Origin: Paenibacillus sp. JQZ6Y-1 | Lineage (GTDB): Bacteria > Bacillota > Bacilli > Paenibacillales > Paenibacillaceae | Length of the DNA stretch: 64,000 nt | NCBI RefSeq assembly: GCF_040719145.1 | Contig: NZ_JBFDUZ010000005.1 | Span: 62,001 to 126,000 of the forward strand | Direction: 5' to 3' | Shown here: piece by piece, positions 44,098-54,338 of the stretch | Layout of the letters: each line of letters starts with the position of its first letter | Position numbering within the stretch: the stretch's first letter is position 1 | Notes under the pieces: generated by a model | Database searches by the model: none | What the model was told of the DNA's origin: nothing | What the model saw: the letters and a program-made list of their open reading frames with translations, nothing else | Position numbers and translations under genes: made by a program

Positions 44098-45764
44098 ATG
44101 ACATGACGCTCCTTCCGCTCCGTATGCAGCTGGTAGCACAGCGGTGGAATGATACTGCTGTCACGCAGCAGATGTGGATGTAGAAACAGCCCCGCTGGCG
44201 GTCCATCATACGCGATACCACCGTTGGAGAATAGCAGCACCCGATCTGCATAATCATCCACCAGCTCCATATCATGCGTCACCATGACAATCGTCGTTCC
44301 TTGCTGCTGCCGTTCTTGCAGACGATGAACCAGCTCGGCGGATGTACGCGCATCCTGACCGAAGGTTGGTTCATCTAGCAGCAGCAGCTTTTGGTCAAAT
44401 AACAGCATTGTCGCCACGCTCAACCGACGCTTTTGCCCCAGACTCAGGGTAAATGGATGCTCATCCGCACTATCCTCCAGCCCGAATTCGTGCAATAGCT
44501 GCATCGTCTTCTCATCAATCTGCATCTCATCCCAGCCGCGCTGCCTACCGCCAAAGGCGATCTCGTCATACACCATATCCGTCACGAATTGCAGCTCAGG
44601 ATTTTGGAAAACAAAGCCTGCTTCGTCGTATAAGTCACGATCATACCATTTGCGCAGCTCTTTCCCTTGAAATAGAATGTTGCCAGATAACGCTGGTTCA
44701 AGTCGCAGCAGACTTTTGAGAAAGGTACTTTTGCCACTGCCATTTTCGCCGACGATGGCAACCCACTCGCCCGGCTGACAGCTCACATTCAGCTCGTTCA
44801 TGACCGTACGACGACCGTAGCCGATGTTCAGTCTGTGCGTTTGCAGGATCGGTGCTGTCATCTTGGTCACGTCAGTTTGCCGTGGTTGCGAAAGTGGAGC
44901 CTCGCTGGATCGCTTCACGGGATGGGAATCAGCGCTGTTGCTGTTTATTCTAAATTCCAGCTGCCTTGTCAGCTCTAGCGCTAGTGGATGAGCGGGATTG
45001 GAACACACGTCTTCCCAGCGGTACGGAAACAAACGCGGCAGCCAGATACCCGCTGCCTCCATCTGCGTTCGGTACTGTGTCATGATCTGTGCAGGTGCAC
45101 CATCGGCGATCAGTTGTCCGTGTGCATCTAGCAGAATGACTCGATCCATCCATTCCACACAGCCATCCAGTACATGCTCCACCACGATCATTGTGTGACG
45201 CTTCTCCTGACCCAGCCCTTCCAGCAGAGCGAAGATGTCACGACGACTGGCAGGATCAAGCTGCGCGGTTGGCTCGTCGAAGAACAGCACCTCCGGCTCC
45301 AGCGCCAGCAGACAGGCAAGTGCCAAGCGTTGCTTCATACCGCCAGACAGCGTCTCGATATAGGTATGACGATCCACACGCAGACCAACACGCTGCATCA
45401 CCTCGTCGATGATATGATCCATCTCGGCACGCGGCACAGAGCGATTTTCCAGACTAAACGCAATTTCCTCATCCACCCTCAGCATACAAAATTGCGAATC
45501 CGGGTCCTGAAACATTACGCCGCAGGCAGGCTGACGAAATACATCTCCCGACAACTCCGCCTCCTGATGCTCTGGAATTATACCTGCCAACACCCACAAC
45601 AGCGTAGACTTACCGCCGCCGCTAGGTCCGAGAATCAATACCTTTTCCCCCTGCATAATATTCACATTCAGCTGATGCAGCACCGGCTGCTCCCGATTGT
45701 AAAAGCGTACCGACATGTCCCGGCAACCGACATACAGTTCTTGATCGTCAGGATGCGATGCCAT
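44094..45764 (-). CDS. ykoD: ECF transporter double ATPase, YkoD-like
   Basis: A ~556-residue protein with two ABC ATPase domains fused in tandem. Domain 1 shows LGPSGGGKSTLL, ETLSGGMKQRLALA and VLFFDEPTAQLDP. Domain 2 shows VGENGSGKSTFL, FTLSLGQKRRLSVA and LLLLDEPTFGQD. A charged linker of about 50 residues separates them. The fused layout is that of YkoD in the ykoFEDC system. The ATG at 45762-45764 has AAGGAA at good spacing. It overlaps the end of ykoE. Confidence 0.9.
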   Translation of the reverse strand: MASHPDDQELYVGCRDMSVRFYNREQPVLHQLNVNIMQGEKVLILGPSGGGKSTLLWVLAGIIPEHQEAELSGDVFRQPACGVMFQDPDSQFCMLRVDEEIAFSLENRSVPRAEMDHIIDEVMQRVGLRVDRHTYIETLSGGMKQRLALACLLALEPEVLFFDEPTAQLDPASRRDIFALLEGLGQEKRHTMIVVEHVLDGCVEWMDRVILLDAHGQLIADGAPAQIMTQYRTQMEAAGIWLPRLFPYRWEDVCSNPAHPLALELTRQLEFRINSNSADSHPVKRSSEAPLSQPRQTDVTKMTAPILQTHRLNIGYGRRTVMNELNVSCQPGEWVAIVGENGSGKSTFLKSLLRLEPALSGNILFQGKELRKWYDRDLYDEAGFVFQNPELQFVTDMVYDEIAFGGRQRGWDEMQIDEKTMQLLHEFGLEDSADEHPFTLSLGQKRRLSVATMLLFDQKLLLLDEPTFGQDARTSAELVHRLQERQQQGTTIVMVTHDMELVDDYADRVLLFSNGGIAYDGPPAGLFLHPHLLRDSSIIPPLCYQLHTERKERHVI

Positions 45765-46344
45765 GAGCATTTCCTTTTCTGCGGCGCGATTTCATCATTT
45801 CGTACGAGTCCAGCACGCCAGTACGACCGAGTGCCTCGACTACCATCTTGGCAAGCAGACCACCGAGAATGATGCCGCTAATCACCTGAATGCCCAGCGT
45901 CAGTAGGAACATGGTGGTTGTGTAATAGCCGAATCCGTTGGCGATCACGCTGTACACCATACTGCCAACCGCTGCCAGCGCACCTGACAGCATCATCGTC
46001 CACACATTGAATGTGCGATATCCAAAGATGGCAAAGGCGATCTCTGCACCCAGCCCCTGAAATACGCCGATCAACAGCGCCGACAATCCAAAATGACTAC
46101 CAGTCAGCATCTCCACCGCCGCTGCCGCCACCTCGGCGATTAGCGCTGCACCCGGCTTGCGAATGATATACGCCACAATCGGGCTGGCGATCACCCAGAT
46201 GCCGAACATAAAGCCTGCGCCAACCGGACCGACTACTGCCGAGATCGGAATCCATAGCGTCGACCAGCCGAGATAGATCACGCCGCAGGCAACGGATAAA
46301 ATGACGGTCAGCACAACCTCTTTCATTTTCCAATTCCAGCTCAT
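45748..46344 (-). CDS. ykoE: ECF transporter S component for thiamine precursor, YkoE-like
   Basis: A 198-residue membrane protein with five or six helices, starting MSWNWKMKEVVLTVILSVACGVIY. The regions GPVGAGFMFGIWVIASPIVAYIIRKPGAALIAE and FGLSALLIGVFQGLGAEIAFAIFGYR are characteristic of YkoE, the substrate-binding subunit for HMP/thiamine. GGAGGTGG lies 8 bases before the ATG, and the start overlaps the tenA stop by four bases. Confidence 0.9.
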   Translation of the reverse strand: MSWNWKMKEVVLTVILSVACGVIYLGWSTLWIPISAVVGPVGAGFMFGIWVIASPIVAYIIRKPGAALIAEVAAAAVEMLTGSHFGLSALLIGVFQGLGAEIAFAIFGYRTFNVWTMMLSGALAAVGSMVYSVIANGFGYYTTTMFLLTLGIQVISGIILGGLLAKMVVEALGRTGVLDSYEMMKSRRRKGNAHGIAS

Positions 46345-47027
46345 ACGGTTGCCACCTCCAACGATACTGGCCAATCCTGCAAGGTATATGCCATATCCCA
46401 GAACATATATTCAAACTGACAGCTCAGTATAAAATGCTGCTTCATCCGCTCACGATGCGCTGGTGTAGTCTGCTCTGCCAGCTCATCCAGCCGCTGACAA
46501 AAGCGTGCTGTAATGCTGTCCGTCCGATTGCCATAGAAGTCGATCCATTCGTAAAAGGGATGACTCTGATCCGGCTTCACTTCTTCCCACAGCCGTGCAC
46601 CAATTTCCCAGTACGTCCATGGACAAGGCAGCAGCACCGCCAAAATATCGCCCAGATCGCCCTCCTGCGCAGCGGTCAGCATATGGCGGATATAATGATG
46701 CGCGGCTGGAGCGAGCGGATACCCTTGCAAATCTTCATATGCTACACCTGCCACCTTGCAAAAGTTGTTATGCGGGTGAATCTCGCTGTGCAGCACAAAC
46801 GAAATCTGCTCGTTAAATACCGCCATATCCTCGCGCCGCTCACACTTAGCAATCGCTGTTCCATAGATGCGCATAAACGCATTCAAATATTCAAAATCCT
46901 GCTTCACATAATGCGCCAGCTGCTCCGGCTGCAATGTACCCTCTGCAATGCCCCGCACAAACGGATGATCAAAAATCGCCTCAAAAATCGGATCTGCCGC
47001 CTGACGAAGCTCCTGTGAAAAACTCAT
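46341..47027 (-). CDS. tenA: Aminopyrimidine aminohydrolase / thiaminase II
   Basis: TenA releases hydroxymethylpyrimidine from degraded thiamine products for reuse. The 228-residue helical protein shows the N-terminal HPFVRGIAEGTLQPEQLAHYVKQDFEYL, the Tyr/Glu-rich core, and the nucleophile Cys in LLPCPWTYWEIG. It ends with the family's HFILSCQFEYMFWDMAY. It is the first gene after the TPP riboswitch and is followed by the uptake system for the compound it uses or salvages. Confidence 0.93.
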   Translation of the reverse strand: MSFSQELRQAADPIFEAIFDHPFVRGIAEGTLQPEQLAHYVKQDFEYLNAFMRIYGTAIAKCERREDMAVFNEQISFVLHSEIHPHNNFCKVAGVAYEDLQGYPLAPAAHHYIRHMLTAAQEGDLGDILAVLLPCPWTYWEIGARLWEEVKPDQSHPFYEWIDFYGNRTDSITARFCQRLDELAEQTTPAHRERMKQHFILSCQFEYMFWDMAYTLQDWPVSLEVATV

Positions 47028-47104
47028 GATTCATCTCTCCCCTGCCTGAAGTGTGTGAAAGCACCTCCTGACCGGAAAATGGATCGCTATCGACCAATAT
47101 ACGC

Positions 47105-47131
47105 AAAAAAGCCGCCCCAAATGGAGCGGCA
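47105..47131 (-). terminator. Expression-platform terminator of the TPP riboswitch
   Basis: GCCGCTCC pairs with GGGGCGGC around ATTT and is followed by TTTTTTG on the minus strand, between the aptamer and tenA. TPP binding should favour termination. Confidence 0.85.
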
Positions 47132-47169
47132 GTATAAACGGCATCAACACATTGATCCCTGCACGGTCT

Positions 47170-47255
47170 CCACTTTCCTACGCTAGTACGAACTAGATCA
47201 GGTTCCAAGGGTCCGGGACAATCCCGTCTCAGCCAGTATATGGCTCCCCTAGTGG
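47170..47255 (-). ncRNA. TPP riboswitch (thi box)
   Basis: The minus-strand RNA contains the TPP aptamer consensus: GGGGAGCC, GGCTGAGA, GGACCCTTGGAACCTGATCT, and GCGTAGGAAAGTGG, with P1 formed by CCACT and AGTGG. It controls the tenA-ykoE-ykoD-ykoC operon. Confidence 0.96.
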
Positions 47256-47324
47256 TCTTTCGATTATGAGCCCTGCATCAGTGCCTATCGAAGCATCTGA
47301 TGCAGAACTGTTTAATTGCCTTTT

Positions 47325-47353
47325 ACTCTACACAGCGAGATTCTGTCTGTCAA
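47325..47353 (-). promoter_or_regulatory. SigA-type promoter of the TPP-controlled operon
   Basis: On the minus strand a perfect TTGACA is followed after 17 bases by TAGAGT, about 60 bases before the TPP aptamer. A hairpin CTGCATCA...TGATGCAG (47273-47304) lies in the 5' leader. Confidence 0.7.
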
Positions 47354-47385
47354 GCCAATATCCTAGCGATCCGATGTCCATACGC

Positions 47386-50300
47386 TTATCTTACAAATTG
47401 ATACGTGTCCTTCGGATACTTATTCCACTCATAAGACACATTGAACTGATTCGATCCATAGCCGATGCCATCTTTACGCAAAATCGTGCCGCCGTTTGGC
47501 AGTATTTGATTTTGCGAAGTAGGATCGCCGATCACATCCAGCACGGTGTTCCCACGCTTGAGCACGACACCAGTCAGATTGTAATCGGCTGGCGAATAGA
47601 TCATTACCTCGTCATTGTAATACGAAGCTGCTGTAATATCGAAAAAGTCATAAAATGTGGAGTTGATTACGATGTAGTTCATCCCTTGCGATGTGCCATC
47701 GTACACTAACGGAAGGGTAACGCTGCTGATCGTATTCGTTTGTTTCATCCATTTGTAGAATGTAAGACTGTAATCTTTATTTTTACTTGCAGCGGAGACT
47801 GTATTCATCAGCAGCACAATTCGTCCATTGGAGCCCTCTACATATTGCGAGAAGTACATATCCTTGGTTGTGATCGGGTCCTGCTTCACCACGAATACGA
47901 CAGCGCGTCCATCCGCCCCAATCACCCACTGCATCACAGGTAGCGAAGTGAGCTGTAGCATCGAACCATTCAGCGCTGTAGGACCTGTAAACGTAGAATC
48001 TGCTGTACCCATGTACGTTGTGAAGGAGGTCTGTCCTGGGAATAAATCGGACAGATCATAGTCCATCGCATTCATACCATATTTCAGATTCACTGTAATG
48101 ACTGACGTATTCACCAGCAGTGCATTACGCACATTGAGGGTATATTGAACCGTTCCACCATTCCCATCATCCGCTGTAAGGGTAACAGTTGTCACGCCGC
48201 TAATCGTGCCTGCTTTGAGCGTGAGGGTATTGCCGTTGACCGACGCATTTGCCACATCCGTATTGCTGGAAGTCAACGTATAGGTCAGTGCGTCTCCATC
48301 CTCATCATTGAACAGTTGACTCAGATCGTAATCACGGTCGTTTGTTACACCTGGCGTTAGTATCTGCTCCGAGATGGAAGCAGCAACGGTCGGTGCATGA
48401 TTGATTTTGACAACCTGCAAGGCAAAGGAGGAGCTATTGCGGCGACCGTATTGATCATATACGTCAAACGTAACGGTCGTATCTCCAATCTGCATCGGTG
48501 TCAGCAGGATACGCGCCTGTTTGGCAGATACGGTTGCTATCGAATGATCATACGTATCGGCGGTAACACTGATCGAATCTAGATCGATATTTTGCAAATA
48601 CGGCATCAAGCCAAACCATACCGGTGGCTTGTTCAAATTGACAATTTGCTGTGGAATGAATGAGATCGAAGCTTCTTCCAGTACCGTTACTGGAATATCG
48701 GTAGTAATCTCACCGCCGCGTCCATCGCGTGCATAAACCTTGATCGATGTCATGCCTGCTATGCCCGGCGTTACGCTAAGCATGCTGGCATGTACCGAAG
48801 TGTGGACCGCATACACATCCAACGATACCGCTTCATAGGTTAGTACATCCTCATCTGGATCGGAGAACAGCTTCGACAGATCCACATCGGTTGCCGAGCG
48901 TCCGACAATCAGAGTCAATGCTTGCGATGTATCTGCAACTACCGGACTGCGGTTCGGTGCGGGCAATACGGTAACAAGCAATTCAACTACCATTTCACCA
49001 CTGCGCCCATCCTTTGCCGTAATCGCAATCGTTGTGGTTCCTTCCTTCACTGCATGAACGGACAGTTGCGTACCGCTGAGTGTTGCACTAGCAGTGCCAG
49101 CAGCCACTGAAGCAGCAGATAATTGGAGCGGATCGCCATCGGGATCGGTAAATATACCGCTCAGGTCGACCGTTTCATCGTCTCCGCGCACCGTTACCGT
49201 TACTGGCAACAAGGGAGTAGCAACGGGCTTACGGTTCGGAACGGGCAATACCTCGATCTGAAATGTCATCGTCGATTGTCCAAGCGTACCGTCATCGGTT
49301 ACGGCATGATCCTTTGCTGTTACCGTTACTTTCGCTTTGCCTACCTGCAAAGGGTCAAGCTGTAGCGTACCGTTATTGTTCAGCGTTGGCTTCGCTACAT
49401 TCGGCTGATCAACGATGACGCTGTACGTCAATGCTCCCTGCTCAGGATCAGTAAAATAATCACTCAATGTCAACGATACGCCAGGCTGCTCCAAGGTAAG
49501 CGTCTGATCTGACGCATTAGTGACGATTGGATTGCCATTTACAGTTACCTTAAATGTCGTGTTGGAGCGTTTTCCTTTACCATCATTGGCAGCAACCGTA
49601 ATGGTCGCTGTTCCAGCGGATAGGAAGCTGACGGACAGCTCGCCGCCATTTATCGATGGTTTGGCAATCAGCGATTTGGATGAGGATGCCGAGTAAGTCA
49701 GCGTATCTCCATCGGGATCGCTAAAATACCGATTCAGATCAATGATTCGATCTGCACGTTTCTCAGTAGCAGCCATCTCTTGAAACGAACTTGTCAAAAC
49801 TGGCGCCCGGTTGCTAGAGCCGGACGAACTGGAGCTTGTCGGTCCTGTCGTTGTGCCTGGCGAACCAGTTGTCGTCGACAGCCCTGTCACATTGCTGCTC
49901 GCTACGCCGTTTGACAAGGACAGATTGCTCACCTGCGTCGTAGAGCTTACATTTACCAGTGCTGACGGATGGGTCACCTGCAAGGTTTGTACCGTGCCTG
50001 TTGTATTTAGCGCCAGTGATCCCGAACCGCTCACAGTCAGCTGCGAAATAGAGCTGTTTCCAGTTAACTGAGTCGCTTGGCTACTGCTCACATTGAGATT
50101 CTTGACATTTCCTTGCAGTTGTACACTACTTGCACCGTTCGTGACATTCACAAGCGGAAGGGTCGAGCCAGTCTCGATATTGGCATTTGTATTCACATTG
50201 ACGGTAGATACAACCGAGTTCGCATCCATAACCACATGAACATCCTGCTTGCTCACATTCACATCGTTCAGCACTGCACTGTTGAATACAACGGTGTTAT

Positions 50301-51375
50301 CATCTCCACCTTTGACATTGGTTGTGCCTTCCACCTGAAGCCCTTCCGAATAAAAGTCATTCGCCACACGTTCGGTAATCGTTAGATTGCCCTGAATATG
50401 TGCGTGTAGCACAGACATATAATCGCCAGCTATTGTCATATCTCCATAAATGACCGTATCTCCTGCATCCAGCTTCACATTGCCACTGAATTCCGCAGCA
50501 TCGGCTACAGCTGGCTGACCAGACGCATTCAGATGCAAGGAGCGAATCGCGGTGATGGTGCGTCCATTCGTGTCAAAGGTCAGCTGCGCTCCCTTCAATG
50601 CTGCTGCATTCTTTTCATTCAGCAGACCTTGTACATCCTGCCCCAATCCGTAGCTGATTCCGTTGATCTGTACCTGCTGATTCGATACGGCTTGCAGTGC
50701 AGACATGCGCTGCTGTGGAAACAGTGCCGACAATAATAGACTTGCCGCATCTACACGATTCACAGCCGCTTTCGGCTGTAGCTTGCCACTATATTCGCTC
50801 AATAGCTCATGCTGAGAAGCGGCAATTAGCGAAGGAGCCGCCCATGCACTTGCTCCGCTCCATAGATCAGGCAGTGTTGTACTCGTATCCACTTCCAAAT
50901 CCGTGTGTGAAACACGCACAGTCAGTGCGACCAATTCCTGCACTGTTACCGAATCCTGCGGGCGGAAGCGTCCGTCGCGATCTCCCTGCATCAATCCTGC
51001 CTGCTTCACTGCCTCGATGGCAGACAAGCTCCATGCTGATGCCGTAACGTCGCGGAATGAGGAGGTTGGCTGTGCTGTCACAGGTAGGTTCAGTGCTTGA
51101 ACGAGTAAGGATGCCAGCTCCTGACGACTCAATGCTGCCTGCGGACGAAACTGTCCATCCGGCGAGCCCTGAATCAATCCGACCGCAAACGCGCGATGCA
51201 GCTGCTCTTGTTGTGCGGCGGATAGTGCGCCAATATCGGTGAGCATTTGCGCCGAGGATTGCATACTCTGTTGTGCAGACGGAGCTGCCTGTACGACTGC
51301 CGGAATAGGTAATGACGGCATCGCAACCAATAATGCCGCAGCCACTTTCAGCGCAATGGTTTTATTTTTTTTCAT
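47386..51375 (-). CDS. Giant SLH-domain surface protein with cadherin-like repeats
   Basis: A 1329-residue exported protein. The signal peptide ends at VVQA-A (residue 30). Three SLH domains (about 45-220; FRDVTASAWSLSAIEAVKQAGLMQG and GRFRPQ motifs) bind it to the cell wall. Residues ~290-500 read like a beta-helix/polymer-forming stretch (repeated NLTI, NVNV, LNVSS). A Ser/Thr/Gly linker follows, then about six cadherin-like repeats (~524-1080), each opening N(R/H)xPV and containing FSDPDGDxLTY-type calcium-binding loops. The C-terminal ~240 residues are unassigned. It is likely a surface scaffold or adhesin. It is 74 bases downstream of a paralog. Confidence 0.87.
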   Translation of the reverse strand: MKKNKTIALKVAAALLVAMPSLPIPAVVQAAPSAQQSMQSSAQMLTDIGALSAAQQEQLHRAFAVGLIQGSPDGQFRPQAALSRQELASLLVQALNLPVTAQPTSSFRDVTASAWSLSAIEAVKQAGLMQGDRDGRFRPQDSVTVQELVALTVRVSHTDLEVDTSTTLPDLWSGASAWAAPSLIAASQHELLSEYSGKLQPKAAVNRVDAASLLLSALFPQQRMSALQAVSNQQVQINGISYGLGQDVQGLLNEKNAAALKGAQLTFDTNGRTITAIRSLHLNASGQPAVADAAEFSGNVKLDAGDTVIYGDMTIAGDYMSVLHAHIQGNLTITERVANDFYSEGLQVEGTTNVKGGDDNTVVFNSAVLNDVNVSKQDVHVVMDANSVVSTVNVNTNANIETGSTLPLVNVTNGASSVQLQGNVKNLNVSSSQATQLTGNSSISQLTVSGSGSLALNTTGTVQTLQVTHPSALVNVSSTTQVSNLSLSNGVASSNVTGLSTTTGSPGTTTGPTSSSSSGSSNRAPVLTSSFQEMAATEKRADRIIDLNRYFSDPDGDTLTYSASSSKSLIAKPSINGGELSVSFLSAGTATITVAANDGKGKRSNTTFKVTVNGNPIVTNASDQTLTLEQPGVSLTLSDYFTDPEQGALTYSVIVDQPNVAKPTLNNNGTLQLDPLQVGKAKVTVTAKDHAVTDDGTLGQSTMTFQIEVLPVPNRKPVATPLLPVTVTVRGDDETVDLSGIFTDPDGDPLQLSAASVAAGTASATLSGTQLSVHAVKEGTTTIAITAKDGRSGEMVVELLVTVLPAPNRSPVVADTSQALTLIVGRSATDVDLSKLFSDPDEDVLTYEAVSLDVYAVHTSVHASMLSVTPGIAGMTSIKVYARDGRGGEITTDIPVTVLEEASISFIPQQIVNLNKPPVWFGLMPYLQNIDLDSISVTADTYDHSIATVSAKQARILLTPMQIGDTTVTFDVYDQYGRRNSSSFALQVVKINHAPTVAASISEQILTPGVTNDRDYDLSQLFNDEDGDALTYTLTSSNTDVANASVNGNTLTLKAGTISGVTTVTLTADDGNGGTVQYTLNVRNALLVNTSVITVNLKYGMNAMDYDLSDLFPGQTSFTTYMGTADSTFTGPTALNGSMLQLTSLPVMQWVIGADGRAVVFVVKQDPITTKDMYFSQYVEGSNGRIVLLMNTVSAASKNKDYSLTFYKWMKQTNTISSVTLPLVYDGTSQGMNYIVINSTFYDFFDITAASYYNDEVMIYSPADYNLTGVVLKRGNTVLDVIGDPTSQNQILPNGGTILRKDGIGYGSNQFNVSYEWNKYPKDTYQFVR

Positions 51376-51449
51376 GAACCGATCCTACCTTTCTCTTTTC
51401 CGAAAATGGGATATGTCGATGATACAGATGCAAAAGCTACGCATAACGC

Positions 51450-54338
51450 TTATGGCTGTGCCGGTTCATAGACACCCAGATCCGTATCGTCTGCGCCGGA
51501 AGTAATCGTCCACTCGGAGGTGGTAAAGCTAGCAGGATTGCCTGCGGTACGTGCTTGTCTGCGAAGCATTTGATCGGATGAGAAGGTAGCAATATCCATC
51601 AGCTGATTTTTGTAATATAGCTTGAGTGTAACCGGTTCTTCTACATCGCTCAGCTCAAGGTCACCATAATAGACATCACCTTGGCTCAGCAGATCGTTCC
51701 CGGTATTTTCTTGCACAACGAGCGTAGATTTCGATTGTATGACTGCTTGCGCATCATTCAGTATGAAGGTGCGGTTCATTTGCGATGTGGATATGTTCAG
51801 TACCAGATCGCTGTAATGAATCGGCGTCGTTGTCGGATTGTATAGCTCGATGGCTTGGTTTTGCGCATCCTTCCATACCAGTTCCGAGATGAACGGTCCA
51901 TTTTTCACTACCGAGACGTTTACACTCTGGACATTCGTCCCGCCTTGCCCATCATTGACTGTGAGATTCAACGTTGTTTCTCCTGCACCAACAGGCGTTG
52001 CCGTCAGGATGGAGCCATTCATCGATGTCTGCATGACGCTCGAATCGGAGCTGGTGGCGGTATAGCTCAGTACGTCATTGTCCTCGTCGCTAAAGAGTGT
52101 TGCCAGATCGATAGTAAACGGTTGATCCAGCAAACCGATGCTGAATGGAGCCAACGTTTGTTGGATAGACGGAAGATGGTTCGATTTAGGAGCTGTCAGC
52201 TTGACCTTAAATATCTGGGTTGCATACGTACCCTGCGGATCAAAGGCACGCAAAATCACCGTCAATTCTCCCTCGCTGATCGGCATCAAATTCAGCTTGT
52301 CGCCCTCTATCGTTGCCTGCATATATGGCATCGTCACCAAAGCATCATAGACCAGTGGATCACCATCGGGATCACGGAATAGCTCGGAAAGGTTAATCGA
52401 ATATACGTCTGGTGTGGCGCTTAATGTCAGGTTATCCATCTGGCGTATAACCTCTGGCTTGCGATTCAACTGTATGATTGGTTGGACCTGTACATGGAAG
52501 CGCACATACGCCGTACCGCCGCGACCATCGCTAGCATTGATCGTCACCTGTGCCGTACCGGCATGTTGCCCAGATAATACAAGCTGATCTTCTGTCATGG
52601 ATGCACTCACTACATTCGTATCATCAATCGTATACGTGTAGCTGAGCGAGTCACCATCTGGATCACTAAACAGGCTGGAAAGGGACAGCGGATCGGAAGA
52701 ATTCCCTGCCAGCAGATTCAGATCACTCGGCGTATACAGTACTAGCGGATTCCGATTGGGTTCTTCTTGATACGTGGAAGCAACTACGGTATACGTAAAC
52801 GAGGTTTCTGCCATCTTGCCTTTGGCATCTTGGGCTGTAACCGAAATACGCGTATGTCCCGCAGCATTCGGATGAATGATCAGACGGGAATGGCGAATCA
52901 TCGCATCTGCCACATACACATCCGAGCTTACCGTTCCATAGGTTAATTCGTCTCCATCCTCATCGTGGAACAATCCGTCCAGCTCAATGTCACTCTCATC
53001 TTCGCCAAGCATTACCGAACGATCTGACAATGGATGAGTAACGACAGGCGCTTGATTACTCTTCTTGTCATCTGCACGATTGCTATTATTATTGGATGGT
53101 GTAGTAGAGGAACCGCCCGCATTCGGAACAGCAGCTAAGATCGGATTGCCGAAAATAACTTGCTTGTCCGTCACCCCAACTGGCAACTTGATCGCATCTG
53201 GTACAATGCGCTGATCCATATTGATCCGTGCATTGGGAGAAGTAACCTGAATCTGTTCTACTTTGCTGATACCTGTAATTTGCAAACGCTGATCGGTATT
53301 GATGATCAACTGCTTCGTATTGGCTTGCAAATCTACACGAGTAACGTCTTGTTGTACTTGAATCTGGTTGAGCTGGCTTCCTTGTACGCGAATATGATCC
53401 CCTGACAAGGTCAGATCACCGGAAAAGGCTGTGCCGGCATCAAATACAAGCGGCGCTTGCTCCGTTCCACTTGCTTTTAGATCAATCGCACTCAGATTCG
53501 CAAGGCTGTGATTGAGCGATTCGAAGGTAATATCCGATCCGATCAATGCGTTCAAATTATCGGTTTGGAACAGCTCCTTGAGCTGCTTGCCGATCATATA
53601 CGTTTTGCCATCCACAGTGACCAAGTCACCATCTACCGCCGTGATGCTGGCGGAACGCTGCTCCGATTGCAGCAGGTTTACCATCAGCTGTGCTACATCG
53701 CCGCGATTGACAGGCTGAGAGGAGTTGAATCCATTGTCGCCAGAAGGCAAAAGACCTAGTGTTATTGCTGTTTTCACAGCAGAATCTGCCCAGCTGCTAA
53801 CGTCCCCCTGATTCGCCATAGACAATAGACTAGTACTGCTCACATCGCTAGCACCAATCGCCCGTACAAAAATCGTAGCGAGCTGTTCGCGGTTCATCCA
53901 AGCCTTTGGATTGAATTTGCCGTTCGCATCTCCGTTCATCAAGCCTGCGCGCTTGACGGCTTCGATATAGCCGCTTGCCCAATTGTTTGGCACATCGCTG
54001 AACGAAGTCCCATCTGCAACCGGCGCTAGATGAAGCGCCTTCGCCAAGACTACGGCGAATTCCATCCGAGTCATATTCATTTGCGGTTGAAACGAACCGT
54101 CTGGATAACCGGACAGCATCCCCTTTTGTACAGCTTCATTGATCCCCTGCACCTGATTGGCAGGCAGTTGATTCAGATCGTTGAAAGCAAGTATTGCCCC
54201 CGAATGGGAGATGCTGCCCTGCGAAAGACCGCTCTCTCCTGCAGCATACCCTGTCGATACAGGTGCCCCTGCCGTGCCAGCCGCCAATACAGCAGCTAGC
54301 AACCATTTGTATACATCATGATTCCACTCTTGCCCCAT
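51450..54338 (-). CDS. SLH-domain surface protein with cadherin-like repeats and lamin-tail domain
   Basis: A 962-residue exported protein, paralog of the gene after it. A signal helix (about 12-32) is followed by three SLH domains (~50-230; FSDVPNNWASGYIEAVKRAGLMNG and GKFNPKAWMNREQLA motifs). A beta-rich region comes next, then an Asn/Ser/Lys linker near 405-425, and four cadherin-like repeats (~426-815) with HDEDGDELTY, FSDPDGDSLSY, FRDPDGDPLVY and FSDEDNDVLSY. The end (~825-930; FISELVWKDAQNQAIELYNPT) fits a lamin-tail domain. GGGGG precedes the ATG. The pair is probably expressed together. Confidence 0.87.
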   Translation of the reverse strand: MGQEWNHDVYKWLLAAVLAAGTAGAPVSTGYAAGESGLSQGSISHSGAILAFNDLNQLPANQVQGINEAVQKGMLSGYPDGSFQPQMNMTRMEFAVVLAKALHLAPVADGTSFSDVPNNWASGYIEAVKRAGLMNGDANGKFNPKAWMNREQLATIFVRAIGASDVSSTSLLSMANQGDVSSWADSAVKTAITLGLLPSGDNGFNSSQPVNRGDVAQLMVNLLQSEQRSASITAVDGDLVTVDGKTYMIGKQLKELFQTDNLNALIGSDITFESLNHSLANLSAIDLKASGTEQAPLVFDAGTAFSGDLTLSGDHIRVQGSQLNQIQVQQDVTRVDLQANTKQLIINTDQRLQITGISKVEQIQVTSPNARINMDQRIVPDAIKLPVGVTDKQVIFGNPILAAVPNAGGSSTTPSNNNSNRADDKKSNQAPVVTHPLSDRSVMLGEDESDIELDGLFHDEDGDELTYGTVSSDVYVADAMIRHSRLIIHPNAAGHTRISVTAQDAKGKMAETSFTYTVVASTYQEEPNRNPLVLYTPSDLNLLAGNSSDPLSLSSLFSDPDGDSLSYTYTIDDTNVVSASMTEDQLVLSGQHAGTAQVTINASDGRGGTAYVRFHVQVQPIIQLNRKPEVIRQMDNLTLSATPDVYSINLSELFRDPDGDPLVYDALVTMPYMQATIEGDKLNLMPISEGELTVILRAFDPQGTYATQIFKVKLTAPKSNHLPSIQQTLAPFSIGLLDQPFTIDLATLFSDEDNDVLSYTATSSDSSVMQTSMNGSILTATPVGAGETTLNLTVNDGQGGTNVQSVNVSVVKNGPFISELVWKDAQNQAIELYNPTTTPIHYSDLVLNISTSQMNRTFILNDAQAVIQSKSTLVVQENTGNDLLSQGDVYYGDLELSDVEEPVTLKLYYKNQLMDIATFSSDQMLRRQARTAGNPASFTTSEWTITSGADDTDLGVYEPAQP

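Noticed and set aside
45174-45872. 232-codon plus-strand frame opposite the double ATPase gene
   Set aside because: Antisense shadow; it covers two conserved ATPase motifs on the other strand.
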